The position numbers were made by a program, and so were the translations under genes. The notes below the pieces were generated by a model. It saw nothing but the letters and a program-made list of their open reading frames with translations, searched no databases and had not been told where the DNA came from. Shown piece after piece: positions 8,508-16,822 of a stretch of 64,000 nt of DNA (positions within the stretch are counted from its first letter, which is position 1; every line of letters begins with the position of its first letter). Origin of the DNA: Modestobacter lapidis (GTDB lineage Bacteria; Actinomycetota; Actinomycetes; Mycobacteriales; Geodermatophilaceae); contig JABAKE010000002.1 in assembly GCA_019779905.1 (NCBI GenBank), positions 124,001 to 188,000 on the forward strand, written 5' to 3'.

Positions 8508-10517
8508 TCACTCCCCTCGCTCGGGCGCCGGTGGGGTCACCACGGCCACCCGCTCGTCCAGCCGGACCGATCGGCCCGCCGTCACACCGAGCTCGGTGAC
8601 CGTCCCGGCGAGGGGCGCGGTCAGCACGTGCTCCATCTTCATCGCCTCGACGACCAGCAGCGGGGTCCCCGCCTCCACCTGGTCGCCGATCGACACCTGC
8701 ACCACCGTGACCGTGCCCGGCATCGGCGCGGTCACCGCGCCGTCGGTCGCCGCCGCACCGGCAGCGCCCGCCAGCCGCTCCTGCTCCCGCAGCGCGGTCA
8801 CCCGGCCGGCCGCGGCCAGCCAGAGCGCGCCGCCGGAGTGGACGACGGTGTACCGGGTGCGCACGCCGTCCACGGTGACCGCCAGGCCCGGGCCGTCCCG
8901 CTCGACGCGGGCCGGTTGCGGGTCGCCGTCCCCGACCCGGACGACGGCGTCGGCCGCCCGGCCGCGGACCCGGACCGTCACCGGCTCCCCGCCGGGGGCC
9001 TGCAGCCGCCGCACGGTCCAGGCCGGCTCGCCCAGCCGCCAGCCGTCGGGCACGTCCCAGCGGTCGACGAGCGGCCCGGCGGGCTCGGACTCCAGCAGCT
9101 CGGCCAGCGCGGCCGCCGCATACACCGCCGGCGGCGGCGGCTCCACGGCGGTCAGCGTTTCGCCGCGCCGCTCGATCAGCCCGGTGTCCAGCCGGCCGGC
9201 GACGACGTCGGGATCGCTGAGCAGCGCCTGCAGGAAGCCGGTGTTGGTGGCCACCCCGAGCACGGCGGTGCCGCCGAGGGCGGCGACCAACCGGGCGCGG
9301 GCGGTCTCCCGGTCCGGCCCGGTCGCGATCACCTTGGCCAGCATCGGGTCGTAGTCGGTGCCCACCACGCTGCCCACGGCCAGCGAGCTGTCCACCCGCA
9401 CGCCGGGCCCGGCCGGCTCGACGAGCCCGAGCACGGTGCCGGCCTGGGGCAGGAACCCGCGGACCGGGTCCTCGGCGTAGATCCGGGCCTCGATGGCGTG
9501 CCCGGTGAGGACGACGTCGTCCTGGGCGATCGGCAGCGGTTCCCCGGCGGCGGCCCGCAGCTGGAGCTCGACCAGGTCGAGCCCGGTGACGCACTCGGTG
9601 ACCGGGTGCTCGACCTGCAGCCGGGTGTTCATCTCCAGGAAGAAGAAGTCTGTGTCGGCGCCCCGCCCACCCGAGTCGGCGTCCACGATGAACTCGACCG
9701 TGCCGGCGCCGGTGTAGCCGACGGCCCGGGCCGCGTCGACCGCGGCACGGCCCATCTGGGCCCGGCCCGCGGCGTCCAGCAGCGGTGACGGCGCCTCCTC
9801 GACGACCTTCTGGTGCCGCCGCTGCAGGCTGCACTCGCGCTCGCCGAGGTGGACGACGGTGCCGTGCGTGTCACCGAACACCTGCACCTCGATGTGCCGG
9901 GAGTTCCCGACGTACCGCTCGACCAGCAGGGTGTCGTCGCCGAAGGAGCCGCGGGCCTCGCGGCGGGCGCCGGCGATCTGCTCGGCCAGCTCGGTCTCGG
10001 CCCGCACCACCCGCATGCCCTTGCCGCCGCCCCCGGCGCTCGGCTTGAGCAGCACGGGGAAGCCGACCTCGAGCGCCGCGGCGACCACCGCGGCGTCGTC
10101 CATGCCCGGCTCGGTGCGGCCGGGGACCACCGGGACACCGGCGGCCGCGACGGTCCGCTTGGCCCGGATCTTGTCACCCATCGCCTCGATCGCGGCGACC
10201 GGCGGGCCGATGAAGACGAGCCCGGCATCGGCGCAGGCACGGGCGAACCCGACGTTCTCCGACAGGAACCCGTAGCCCGGGTGCACGGCCTGCGCACCGG
10301 TGCGGACGGCGGCGTCGAGCACCCGCTCGGCCGACAGGTAGCTCTGCGCGGCCGGCGCCGGGCCGAGGCGGACGGCGAGGTCGGCCAGCCGGGTGTGCAG
10401 CGCACCGGTGTCGGCGTCGCTGTAGACGGCGACCGAGCGGATACCCATCGCCCGCAATGTGCGGATCACCCGGACGGCGATCTCGCCGCGATTGGCGACC
10501 AGGACGGTGGAGAACAC
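8508..10517 (-). CDS. mccA: acyl/methylcrotonyl-CoA carboxylase alpha subunit (biotin carboxylase-BCCP)
   Basis: About 669 residues. Domains in order: biotin carboxylase N-domain (VLVANRGEIAVRVIRTLR at the very start), ATP-grasp with PSAGGGGKGMRVV, biotin carboxylase C-domain (HAIEARIYAEDP), a linker domain, and a C-terminal biotinyl domain with EAMKMEH, where Lys is biotinylated. The start at GTG 10517 fits the family N-terminus and sits after a CGGGGG ribosome binding site; GTGs at 10523 and 10526 are alternatives. It forms a unit with acdH. Its partner beta subunit is encoded about 1 kb away at 11472-13085. Specificity for methylcrotonyl-CoA is inferred from context; propionyl- or acetyl-CoA remain possible. 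Confidence 0.9.
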   Translation of the reverse strand: MFSTVLVANRGEIAVRVIRTLRAMGIRSVAVYSDADTGALHTRLADLAVRLGPAPAAQSYLSAERVLDAAVRTGAQAVHPGYGFLSENVGFARACADAGLVFIGPPVAAIEAMGDKIRAKRTVAAAGVPVVPGRTEPGMDDAAVVAAALEVGFPVLLKPSAGGGGKGMRVVRAETELAEQIAGARREARGSFGDDTLLVERYVGNSRHIEVQVFGDTHGTVVHLGERECSLQRRHQKVVEEAPSPLLDAAGRAQMGRAAVDAARAVGYTGAGTVEFIVDADSGGRGADTDFFFLEMNTRLQVEHPVTECVTGLDLVELQLRAAAGEPLPIAQDDVVLTGHAIEARIYAEDPVRGFLPQAGTVLGLVEPAGPGVRVDSSLAVGSVVGTDYDPMLAKVIATGPDRETARARLVAALGGTAVLGVATNTGFLQALLSDPDVVAGRLDTGLIERRGETLTAVEPPPPAVYAAAALAELLESEPAGPLVDRWDVPDGWRLGEPAWTVRRLQAPGGEPVTVRVRGRAADAVVRVGDGDPQPARVERDGPGLAVTVDGVRTRYTVVHSGGALWLAAAGRVTALREQERLAGAAGAAATDGAVTAPMPGTVTVVQVSIGDQVEAGTPLLVVEAMKMEHVLTAPLAGTVTELGVTAGRSVRLDERVAVVTPPAPERGE

Positions 10518-10550
10518 GGTCACCACCCCCGACCGACGACACCCGCGTGC

Positions 10551-10589
10551 CTTTTCGGCCTCAAGCACGCGTGCTTGAGCCCGAAAAAG
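10551..10589. repeat. palindromic hairpin between small Cys protein gene and mccA
   Basis: An 18-bp perfect palindrome (10561-10578, TCAAGCAC half-site) is extended by C/G pairs and TTTT/AAAA flanks with one mismatch. The T-run is on the 5' arm and the A-run on the 3' arm, so it is not a classical U-tract terminator in either direction. It could attenuate transcription or serve as a protein-binding palindrome. Confidence 0.55.
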
Positions 10590-10613
10590 CGCACCTCGCG
10601 GGACGCGGAGGGG

Positions 10614-10781
10614 TCAGGCTGCCTTGCGGGTGCTCTTCGCCAGCACGAGGTCGGCCTTGTCCAGCTTGACCAGCCGGCGCTTCTTGACCGTGTACCCGGG
10701 TGGGAGCTTGCCCTCGGCGAGCGCGCGCAGCGGACACCGGCCGCAGCGCGGCTTGTCCTCGCAGCACTTCTTCTTGGGCAT
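10614..10781 (-). CDS. small Cys-rich conserved protein
   Basis: 55 residues, ATG 10781 (GTG 10799 possible); GGGGAAG about 8 bp upstream of the ATG serves as ribosome binding site. The sequence has MPKKKCCEDKPRCGRCPLR, a CCxxxxxCxxC cluster that could bind zinc or an Fe-S cluster, then a lysine-rich tail. It is divergent from the ferritin gene and shares its control region, which holds an IdeR-like box, suggesting an iron-linked role. Function unknown. Confidence 0.7.
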   Translation of the reverse strand: MPKKKCCEDKPRCGRCPLRALAEGKLPPGYTVKKRRLVKLDKADLVLAKSTRKAA

Positions 10782-10803
10782 CTTCGCCGACTTCCCCACG
10801 CGG

Positions 10804-10822
10804 TGAGGTTAGCCATACCTTG
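10804..10822. promoter_or_regulatory. IdeR/DtxR-like iron box
   Basis: The 19-mer TGAGGTTAGCCATACCTTG matches the IdeR consensus TTAGGTTAGGCTAACCTAA at 13 of 19 positions, including the AGGTTAG half-site and an ACCT in the second half. It lies between the divergent small Cys protein gene and the ferritin gene, about 75 bp upstream of the ferritin start, where IdeR activates bfrB in mycobacteria. Confidence 0.6.
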
Positions 10823-10897
10823 CCCACCCGTCGAGGGGTTCGGCGTGTCGACGGCTACCGTCTGCACCGACGCCGTCCCGTTGAACCAGGAGCACCC

Positions 10898-11422
10898 ATG
10901 GCCGCCGATGCCTTCATCGACCAGCTCAACCTGCAGATCGGCCACGAGTTCGCCGCTCACCAGCAGTACATCGCGATCGCCATCTACTACGACGAGCAGA
11001 CGATGCAGCAGACCGCGCAGCTCTTCTTCGACCAGGCGGTCGAGGAGCGCAACCACGCGCTGATGATGGTGCGCTACCTGCTGGACGCCGACGCCCGCGT
11101 GGAGATCCCCGGCATCGTCGCCCCGGTCTGCCACTTCGAGGACGTCGTCGCCCCGGTCGTGCTCGCCCTCGAGCAGGAGAAGCGGGTCACCAGCCAGATC
11201 AACGAGCTGATCGGCATCGCCCGGCGGGAGAACGACTTCGCCTCCGACCAGTTCATGCAGTGGTTCATCAAGGAGCAGATCGAGGAGGTCAGCAAGATGA
11301 GCGATCTGCTGGCCGTCGTCCGCCGCTCCTCGCATGACGTCGAGCAGATCGAGGACTACGTGCAGCGCGAGTCGGCCTCCGACGCCGCCGACCCGACCGC
11401 CCCCCGCATCGCCGGCGTCTGA
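10898..11422 (+). CDS. ferritin (non-heme, BfrB/Ftn type)
   Basis: 174 residues, ATG 10898 with AGGAG at 10888-10892. The four-helix ferritin fold is shown by HEFAAHQQYIAIAIYYD, the ferroxidase ligands in EERNHALMMVRYLL (ExxH) and the late helix FMQWFIKEQIEEVSKM. The N-terminus (IDQLNLQIGHEFAAHQQY) is like actinobacterial ferritin Ftn/BfrB. It stores iron as a ferric core in the cytoplasm. It sits between the two carboxylase genes, and the upstream IdeR-like box implies induction under iron-replete conditions. Ends in a bidirectional hairpin. Confidence 0.93.
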   Translation: MAADAFIDQLNLQIGHEFAAHQQYIAIAIYYDEQTMQQTAQLFFDQAVEERNHALMMVRYLLDADARVEIPGIVAPVCHFEDVVAPVVLALEQEKRVTSQINELIGIARRENDFASDQFMQWFIKEQIEEVSKMSDLLAVVRRSSHDVEQIEDYVQRESASDAADPTAPRIAGV

Positions 11423-11473
11423 CCCCACCCTGGGGCCAAAGTCGCGACTTTGGCCCCGCTGGGGGGTGGGGTT
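11423..11473. terminator. bidirectional terminator between ferritin and mccB
   Basis: A perfect 26-bp palindrome at 11432-11457 (arm GGGGCCAAAGTCG) is flanked by CCCCACCC and GGGTGGGG, which extend the pairing. It lies between convergent stop codons. Confidence 0.8.
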
Positions 11474-13085
11474 ACATCCGGAAGACGCCATAGCCGACCT
11501 CCTCGAGGGGTGCGTTGGCGCAGGCGGAGAGCGCCAGCCCGAGCACGGTGCGGGTCTGCGCCGGGTCGATGACGCCGTCGTCCCACAGCCGGGCCGTGGC
11601 GTGGTACGGGTGCCCCTGGGCCTCGTACTGGGCCCGGATCGGCTCCTTGAACGCCTCCTCGTCGGCGGCCGACCACTCCTCGCCGCGGGCCTCGACCCCC
11701 TCCCGACGGACGGTGGCCAGCACGCTGGCCGCCTGCTCCCCGCCCATGACCGAGATCCGGGCGTTGGGCCACGTCCACAGGAACCGGGGCGAGTAGGCCC
11801 GCCCGCACATCGAGTAGTTGCCGGCGCCGAACGACCCACCGATGACCACGGTCAGCTTGGGCACCCGGGCACAGGCGACGGCGGTGACCATCTTCGCGCC
11901 GTGCTTGGCGATGCCCCCGGCCTCGTAGTCGCGGCCGACCATGAACCCGGAGATGTTCTGCAGGAAGAGCAGCGGGATGCTGCGCCGGTCGCACAGCTCG
12001 ATGAAGTGCGCGCCCTTGAGCGCCGACTCGCTGAACAGCACGCCGTTGTTGGCGATGATGCCGACCGGGTGGCCGTGCAGCCGGGCGAAGCCGGTGACCA
12101 GGGTGGGCCCGTACAGCGGCTTGAACTCGGCGAACCGGCTGCCGTCGACCAGCCGGGCGATCACGTCGCGGACGTCGTAGGGCGTACGCGACTCCGGCGG
12201 CACGACCTCGTACACCGACGCCGGGTCGTACCGCGGCTCCTCCACCGGCTCGACGTCCCAGGGGCGGGGGCTGCGCGGCCCGAGCGTGCCGACGATCTGC
12301 CGGACGATCTGCAGCGCGTGCGCGTCGTCGTCGGCCAGGTGGTCGGTGACGCCGCTGACCCGGGAGTGCAGGTCGCCGCCACCGAGGTCCTCGGCGCTGA
12401 CCTCCTCGCCGGTCGCAGCCTTCACCAGCGGCGGGCCGCCCAGGAAGATCGTGCCCTGACCGCGCACGATGACCGCCTCGTCGCTCATCGCCGGCACGTA
12501 GGCGCCGCCCGCGGTGCACGACCCGAGGACGGCGGCGATCTGCGGGATCGACGCCTTCGACATCGTCGCCTGGTTGTAGAAGATCCGGCCGAAGTGCTCC
12601 CGGTCGGGGAAGACCTCCTCCTGCAGCGGCAGAAAGGCGCCACCCGAGTCGACCAGGTAGATGCAGGGCAGCCGGTTGTGCAGCGCCACCTCCTGGGCGC
12701 GCAGGTGCTTCTTCACCGTCATCGGGTAGTAGGTGCCGCCCTTGACGGTGGCGTCGTTGGCGACGACGACGACCTCCCGGCCGGCCACCCGTCCGATGCC
12801 GGTGATGATCCCGGCGGCCGGGGCCGCACCGTCGTAGAGCCCGTGCGCGGCCAGCGGCGACAGCTCGAGGAACGGGCTGCCCGGGTCCAGCAGCGCGTCG
12901 ACCCGGTCACGGGGCAGCAGCTTGCCGCGGGCGACGTGCCGCTCGCGGGCCCGCTCGCCGCCACCGGCGGCCACCAGCCGCAGCTGCTCGGCCAGGTCGG
13001 CGGCGAGCGCCGCGTGGGCGGCCGTGTTGCGGGCCGGGGCGCCGGGGTCGGCGGGCGGCGCGCTGGGAAGCACCGGAGCATCCAC
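11472..13085 (-). CDS. mccB: methylcrotonyl-CoA carboxylase beta subunit (carboxyltransferase)
   Basis: 537 residues, GTG 13085. Features of the MCC-type carboxyltransferase: [51 protein letters not shown], the acyl-CoA oxyanion loop [16 protein letters not shown] and the second half motif [23 protein letters not shown] and [16 protein letters not shown] are hallmarks of methylcrotonyl- (and geranyl-) CoA carboxylases, supporting a leucine-degradation role with the alpha subunit at 8508 and the acyl-CoA dehydrogenase. A divergent TetR gene starts 56 bp away and is the probable regulator. No hmgL is present in this stretch. Confidence 0.92.
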   Translation of the reverse strand: MDAPVLPSAPPADPGAPARNTAAHAALAADLAEQLRLVAAGGGERARERHVARGKLLPRDRVDALLDPGSPFLELSPLAAHGLYDGAAPAAGIITGIGRVAGREVVVVANDATVKGGTYYPMTVKKHLRAQEVALHNRLPCIYLVDSGGAFLPLQEEVFPDREHFGRIFYNQATMSKASIPQIAAVLGSCTAGGAYVPAMSDEAVIVRGQGTIFLGGPPLVKAATGEEVSAEDLGGGDLHSRVSGVTDHLADDDAHALQIVRQIVGTLGPRSPRPWDVEPVEEPRYDPASVYEVVPPESRTPYDVRDVIARLVDGSRFAEFKPLYGPTLVTGFARLHGHPVGIIANNGVLFSESALKGAHFIELCDRRSIPLLFLQNISGFMVGRDYEAGGIAKHGAKMVTAVACARVPKLTVVIGGSFGAGNYSMCGRAYSPRFLWTWPNARISVMGGEQAASVLATVRREGVEARGEEWSAADEEAFKEPIRAQYEAQGHPYHATARLWDDGVIDPAQTRTVLGLALSACANAPLEEVGYGVFRM

Positions 13086-13117
13086 GGGTCGGAGTCAACC
13101 ACGATCCCGGCGACCAT

Positions 13118-13133
13118 GTGAACAGCCGTTAAC
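13118..13133. promoter_or_regulatory. candidate TetR operator
   Basis: An imperfect inverted repeat GTGAAC-AGCC-GTTAAC (5 of 6 pairs) lies in the 56-bp gap between divergent mccB and tetR, immediately upstream of the TetR start. Position suggests an autoregulatory and mccB operator. Confidence 0.4.
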
Positions 13134-13141
13134 CTCGGGCC

Positions 13142-13738
13142 GTGACGTCGGAGCCGGACAGTGCGCTGCACGCCGACGCCGACCGCCCGTCCCGGCGGGA
13201 GCAGATCCTGCGCGCCGCGGCCCAGCTGTTCGCCGAGCGGGGGTCGCGCGCGGTCGGCGTCGACGACGTGGGTGCGGCCGTCGGGGTCACCGGGCCGGCG
13301 ATCTACCGGCACTTCGCGAGCAAGGACGCGATGCTGGCCGAGATGCTGGTGCGGATCAGCGAGCGCCTGCTCGCCGGCGGCGCCGCGCAGGTCGCGGCCG
13401 CCGGGGACGACGCCGCCGCCCAGCTCCGGGCGCTGATCGCCTTCCAGGTCGACTTCGCCCTCGGCAACCCCGCGCTGATCACCGTCCAGGACCGCGACCT
13501 GGGTGCGCTCAGCGACGCCGACGCCCGGCGGGTGCGGCAGTTGCAGCGCCGCTACGTGGAGGAGTGGGTCGCCGTGCTGGCCCGGCTCGACCCGCCGGCG
13601 ACGACGGCGACCTGCCGGGCTCGGGCGCACGCAGTCTTCGGCCTGATCAACTCCACACCGCACAGCGCCGGGCGGCTGGACCGCCCGGCCATGGCCGACC
13701 TGCTGACCCGGATGGCGGAGGCCGCCGCGCGCGCCTGA
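13142..13738 (+). CDS. TetR-family regulator of the mcc locus
   Basis: 198 residues, GTG 13142 with no clear ribosome binding site (possibly leaderless). The N-terminal helix-turn-helix is typical: REQILRAAAQLFAERGSRAVGVDDVG then VTGPAIYRHFASKDAML. The C-terminal ligand domain resembles TetR proteins that control acyl-CoA metabolism in actinobacteria. Divergent to mccB, it probably represses the branched-chain acyl-CoA pathway until an acyl-CoA intermediate accumulates; this role is inferred from position. Confidence 0.88.
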   Translation: MTSEPDSALHADADRPSRREQILRAAAQLFAERGSRAVGVDDVGAAVGVTGPAIYRHFASKDAMLAEMLVRISERLLAGGAAQVAAAGDDAAAQLRALIAFQVDFALGNPALITVQDRDLGALSDADARRVRQLQRRYVEEWVAVLARLDPPATTATCRARAHAVFGLINSTPHSAGRLDRPAMADLLTRMAEAAARA

Positions 13739-13758
13739 GCCCGGGGCCGCCGCAGGGC

Positions 13759-14664
13759 TCAGCGCCGGCGGCGGCCCGGTCGGCGCCCGGCGGGAGCGGC
13801 CGCGGCCCAGTGGGCCGGCCGGGACAGCACCGGCGGGATCCCCGTCGCCGTGTCGCCCCGGGCCGCCTCGACCTGCGGCTGGGTGAGGAAGAGGCTGTCG
13901 CGGAGATCGGCCCCGCGCAGGTCGGCCCCGCGCAGGTCCGCGCCCAGCAGGTCGGCGCGGCGCAGGTCGGCGCCCCGGAGGTCCGCGCCGATCAGGTAGG
14001 CGCCGCGCAGGCTCGCTCCGCGGAGCGCCGCCCCCCGCAGGTCCGCCCCGATCAGGTCCGCCCCCCGGCGGTCGACCCGGGCCTGCGGCAGGTCCGCGCG
14101 GACGTGCTCGCTGACCCGCTGCAGCAACACCCCGACCGCCTGCCGGTGCGGCGGGACCTCGAGGGCGGCCAGCTCCGCCGGTCCGAGGTCGGACAGCTGC
14201 CGGGTGTTCCGCAGTGCGCCGCGCACGTCGTCGGCCAGGACGGCGGGCACCGGGAGGGTGCACGCCTCGGTGAGGTGCCACAGCAGCTCGTGCAGCTGCC
14301 GCATCACCGCGAAGCCGGCGAACATCGCCGTCGCGGTCTCCGGGGCTTCCCGCCAGTCGCGGCCGCCGAAGGTGCCCTGGGTGAGGTGCTGGCCGGCGCC
14401 GAAGCAGTCGAAGACGGTGCAGCCGGGGAAGCCGCGCTTCCGCAGCTCGGCGTGCACCCCGCAGCGGCTGTCGCCCTGCAGGTGACGGCACGGCCGGCCG
14501 GCGGGCTTGTCGATCGCGAAGTCGGCGGAGGCCACGAACGTCGGGGCCACGCAGCACAGCCCCACGCAGCGGGCGCAGTCCGCCCGCAGCTCCGTCCGCA
14601 GCTCCGTCCGGCCGTCCGGCCGGGGGACGCCGGACGGCGCCTCGCTGTCAGTCGACGGGGGCAC
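13759..14664 (-). CDS. pentapeptide-repeat protein with Cys-rich N-terminal domain
   Basis: 301 residues from GTG 14664; the longer frame is a shadow of the upstream gene. Residues 30-90 hold eight cysteines (C30, C33, C37, C38, C59, C68, C82, C87) in CARCVGLCC, PCRH, RCGVH and GCTVFDC, suggesting a zinc or Fe-S site. Residues 191-250 form about twelve A(D)LXX pentapeptides (ADLIG ADLRG ...), which fold as a right-handed beta-helix. The DNA here is a run of 15-bp repeats. The start overlaps the end of the upstream membrane-protein gene by 17 bp. Function unknown; some pentapeptide proteins mimic DNA. Confidence 0.85.
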   Translation of the reverse strand: MPPSTDSEAPSGVPRPDGRTELRTELRADCARCVGLCCVAPTFVASADFAIDKPAGRPCRHLQGDSRCGVHAELRKRGFPGCTVFDCFGAGQHLTQGTFGGRDWREAPETATAMFAGFAVMRQLHELLWHLTEACTLPVPAVLADDVRGALRNTRQLSDLGPAELAALEVPPHRQAVGVLLQRVSEHVRADLPQARVDRRGADLIGADLRGAALRGASLRGAYLIGADLRGADLRRADLLGADLRGADLRGADLRDSLFLTQPQVEAARGDTATGIPPVLSRPAHWAAAAPAGRRPGRRRR

Positions 14665-16672
14665 GGGGAACGGCGGCGGCAGGCAGGGCCAGGGCTGCGT
14701 CCGCGAGCGTGTCCAGGGTCGCGGAGCCACCGCGCACCGCCGGGTCGGCCCAGTCGGTCTCGACGATGGTGACGGTCGCGCCGTCGACCGCGCTGCCGTA
14801 CTCGGCCCCGGAGAGCCGTTCCGGCGCGCCGTCGACGCGCACCCCCTCCCGGAGGAGGTCGCTGACGTTGCCGCTGCCGTCGGTGTCGGCGAGGTCCTGC
14901 AGCGCCTGGGCGCTGGCGGCGTTCGGCATGACCACGCGGGACAGCGACACGACCGCCCAGCCGCCCTCGGTCTCCGCCGTCCACAGCGCCCGGGACAGGC
15001 CCACGCAGTCGGACCGGGTGAAGTAGTCGGCGACGGCGCCGTAGGCGCGGCCGGCGCAGCTGTCGTCGACCCGTCCGGTCTGCAGGGTGAACCGGAATCC
15101 CTCGAGCACCTCGGTGTCACCCGGGGCGGGGGCGGCGGGGGTCGTCGGCGTCGCCGGGTTACCGGTGGTGGCCGCGGCCGGCGTCGTACCGGCGTCGCCC
15201 CCGTCGGGGTCGCGGAGGAGCAGGAAGCCGCCGACGCCGAGCAGCACGGCGACCAGCAGGGCGGCGGTCACCAGCAGCGCCAGGGGACGCCGCGGTGCAC
15301 CGCCCGGCCCGGGGAGCCCGGCGGGGTGAGCCGCGGCGCCAGTGTCGGGACCACCGAACAGGCCGCGCAGCCCACCGGTGTCGTCCGGCGCCGTGCCGGG
15401 GCCGGCCACCCGGTCGGGGCGGCCGGGACGCACGTCGACCGTCTCCGGGCCGGGCCCGGTCGGCAACGCCATCGTGTCGCGGCTCGCGGACGGCGCGGCC
15501 GCGGGTGACCGGGTCGCCGAACTCCCGGACGGCGTGGTCGCGGGCAGCGCCACGGTCGACCCGGCGGAAGCCTGGGCCGCGGCCGGCAGCGAGCCGGCGA
15601 CCGCGGTCCGCTCGGCTGCGTCGTCCCGGTCCGCACCGGCCGGCGCGTCGGCCGAGGGGCCGGAACCGGGGGAGGACACGGCGACGGTGGGCACCGCGGC
15701 CTGGTCAGCACCCGCCTGGTCGGCACCCGCCTGGTCAGCACCCACCTGGTCGGCGTCCGCTGCGGGCTGGGCGGTCCGCTCCTGCGCCGGCCGGTCGGCC
15801 GCGGCCCGCGCGGCCTCGGCGACCTCCGCCGCCTCCTGCGCATGGACCGCGGCGGCGGCCAGCCGGGCCGCGGCGGCGGGATCGACCAGGGGGCCGTCGG
15901 CGACGGCCCGGCGGGGCGCTGCGGTCGCGGTCGGGGCGGCCGCCCCGTCGGAGGACCACGGCATGGCCGCGCCGCGGGCGGAGGGCAGCGACATGGGCAC
16001 GAGCAGTTCGCGGCGCCGCAGCACGTAGGGCGAGTAGGGGAAGCCCTCGACGTTCAGCTCCTCCACCGCGGGGCTGCGGCCGGTCACGCCGAGCGCCTCG
16101 ATGCCCGAGCGGACGTCGGCCGTCGTCCAGAGCCGGGGGTTGTCCTTGCCGGCGTACCGGCTGGCCCGGGCGATGCCGAGCAGGAGGGAACGCGGGTCCA
16201 GCAGGGCGACCTGGTCGCCGTCGCCGAGGTCGCCGTCGGCCGGGACGAGGCCGGTGACGTCGCCGGTGAGCACGGTGAGCCGGGCGATTCGGCCGGGCTC
16301 CAGGCCGGCCTTCCGCAGCCGGACGGCGGCGTCCATCCCGGCCCGCATCAACCCCTCCAGCGGGGTCGACCCCCCGCCGGCGAGGCGCAGCACGTCGCCC
16401 GGTCCAGCATCGGGGCCGATCGTCCAGGACCCTTCCTCGATGGCGGTGACGACGCCGGACTGGCGCGACACCTCTACGACCCGGACCACGGCGATGCCCT
16501 CGGGCACGAAGAGGACGGCGTCGGCCTGGCGGCGCTGCATCGGCCCGTCGACGGCGGGCAGGGAGGCCATCACGCCCCCGCGGACCGAGCCACCGGTGTC
16601 CCAGCCGGCCAGCTCCGCGAAGAAGGCCCGTTCGGCCGCCGTCTCCAGAGGTGTCGGCGTGAGGATCAGCAC
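14648..16672 (-). CDS. NERD-like domain membrane protein, single TM
   Basis: About 674 residues from GTG 16672, which is preceded by GGAG at ideal spacing (GTG 16735 is the longer option). The N-terminal ~210 residues (TPLETAAERAFFAELAG, ADAVLFVPEGIAVVRVVEV) resemble a nuclease-related NERD-like domain. A low-complexity Ala/Pro region with the repeat DQVGADQAGADQ follows. One transmembrane helix (LALLVTAALLVAVLLGVGGF) lies near residues 464-486, and a ~190-residue outer domain has cysteines in DSCAGRAYG and RSDCVGL. Topology is cytoplasmic N-terminus, extracellular C-terminus. Role unknown. Confidence 0.75.
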   Translation of the reverse strand: MLILTPTPLETAAERAFFAELAGWDTGGSVRGGVMASLPAVDGPMQRRQADAVLFVPEGIAVVRVVEVSRQSGVVTAIEEGSWTIGPDAGPGDVLRLAGGGSTPLEGLMRAGMDAAVRLRKAGLEPGRIARLTVLTGDVTGLVPADGDLGDGDQVALLDPRSLLLGIARASRYAGKDNPRLWTTADVRSGIEALGVTGRSPAVEELNVEGFPYSPYVLRRRELLVPMSLPSARGAAMPWSSDGAAAPTATAAPRRAVADGPLVDPAAAARLAAAAVHAQEAAEVAEAARAAADRPAQERTAQPAADADQVGADQAGADQAGADQAAVPTVAVSSPGSGPSADAPAGADRDDAAERTAVAGSLPAAAQASAGSTVALPATTPSGSSATRSPAAAPSASRDTMALPTGPGPETVDVRPGRPDRVAGPGTAPDDTGGLRGLFGGPDTGAAAHPAGLPGPGGAPRRPLALLVTAALLVAVLLGVGGFLLLRDPDGGDAGTTPAAATTGNPATPTTPAAPAPGDTEVLEGFRFTLQTGRVDDSCAGRAYGAVADYFTRSDCVGLSRALWTAETEGGWAVVSLSRVVMPNAASAQALQDLADTDGSGNVSDLLREGVRVDGAPERLSGAEYGSAVDGATVTIVETDWADPAVRGGSATLDTLADAALALPAAAVPRAPVD
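15700..15759 (-). repeat. four tandem 15-bp units inside coding sequence
   Basis: Units of CCTGGTCAGCACCCG type at 15700, 15715, 15730 and 15745 differ by one to four bases each. They encode the ADQ(A/V)G pentad repeat of the membrane protein. Prone to copy-number variation by slippage. Confidence 0.85.
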
Positions 16673-16822
16673 GGGGGCTCCAGGGGACGGGTTCGCGGCG
16701 GGGGCACGGGCTGGCGACGTCGGCAGAGCGGCCACCGGGCGGGCCGGGACGGGCTCGCGGGAGTGCGGCCTGGCCGCTGGCGGCCTCCCCGACGTTACGT
16801 CATCGGAGCCGACGCTCCAGGG

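Noticed and set aside
10551-10589. Hairpin as a classical rho-independent terminator
   Set aside because: The T-run is on the 5' arm and the A-run on the 3' arm, so neither strand gives a hairpin followed by a U-tract; it is reported as a palindrome instead.
13885-14080. 15-bp repeats as a CRISPR or minisatellite
   Set aside because: They are in frame and encode regular pentapeptide repeats, with no spacers.
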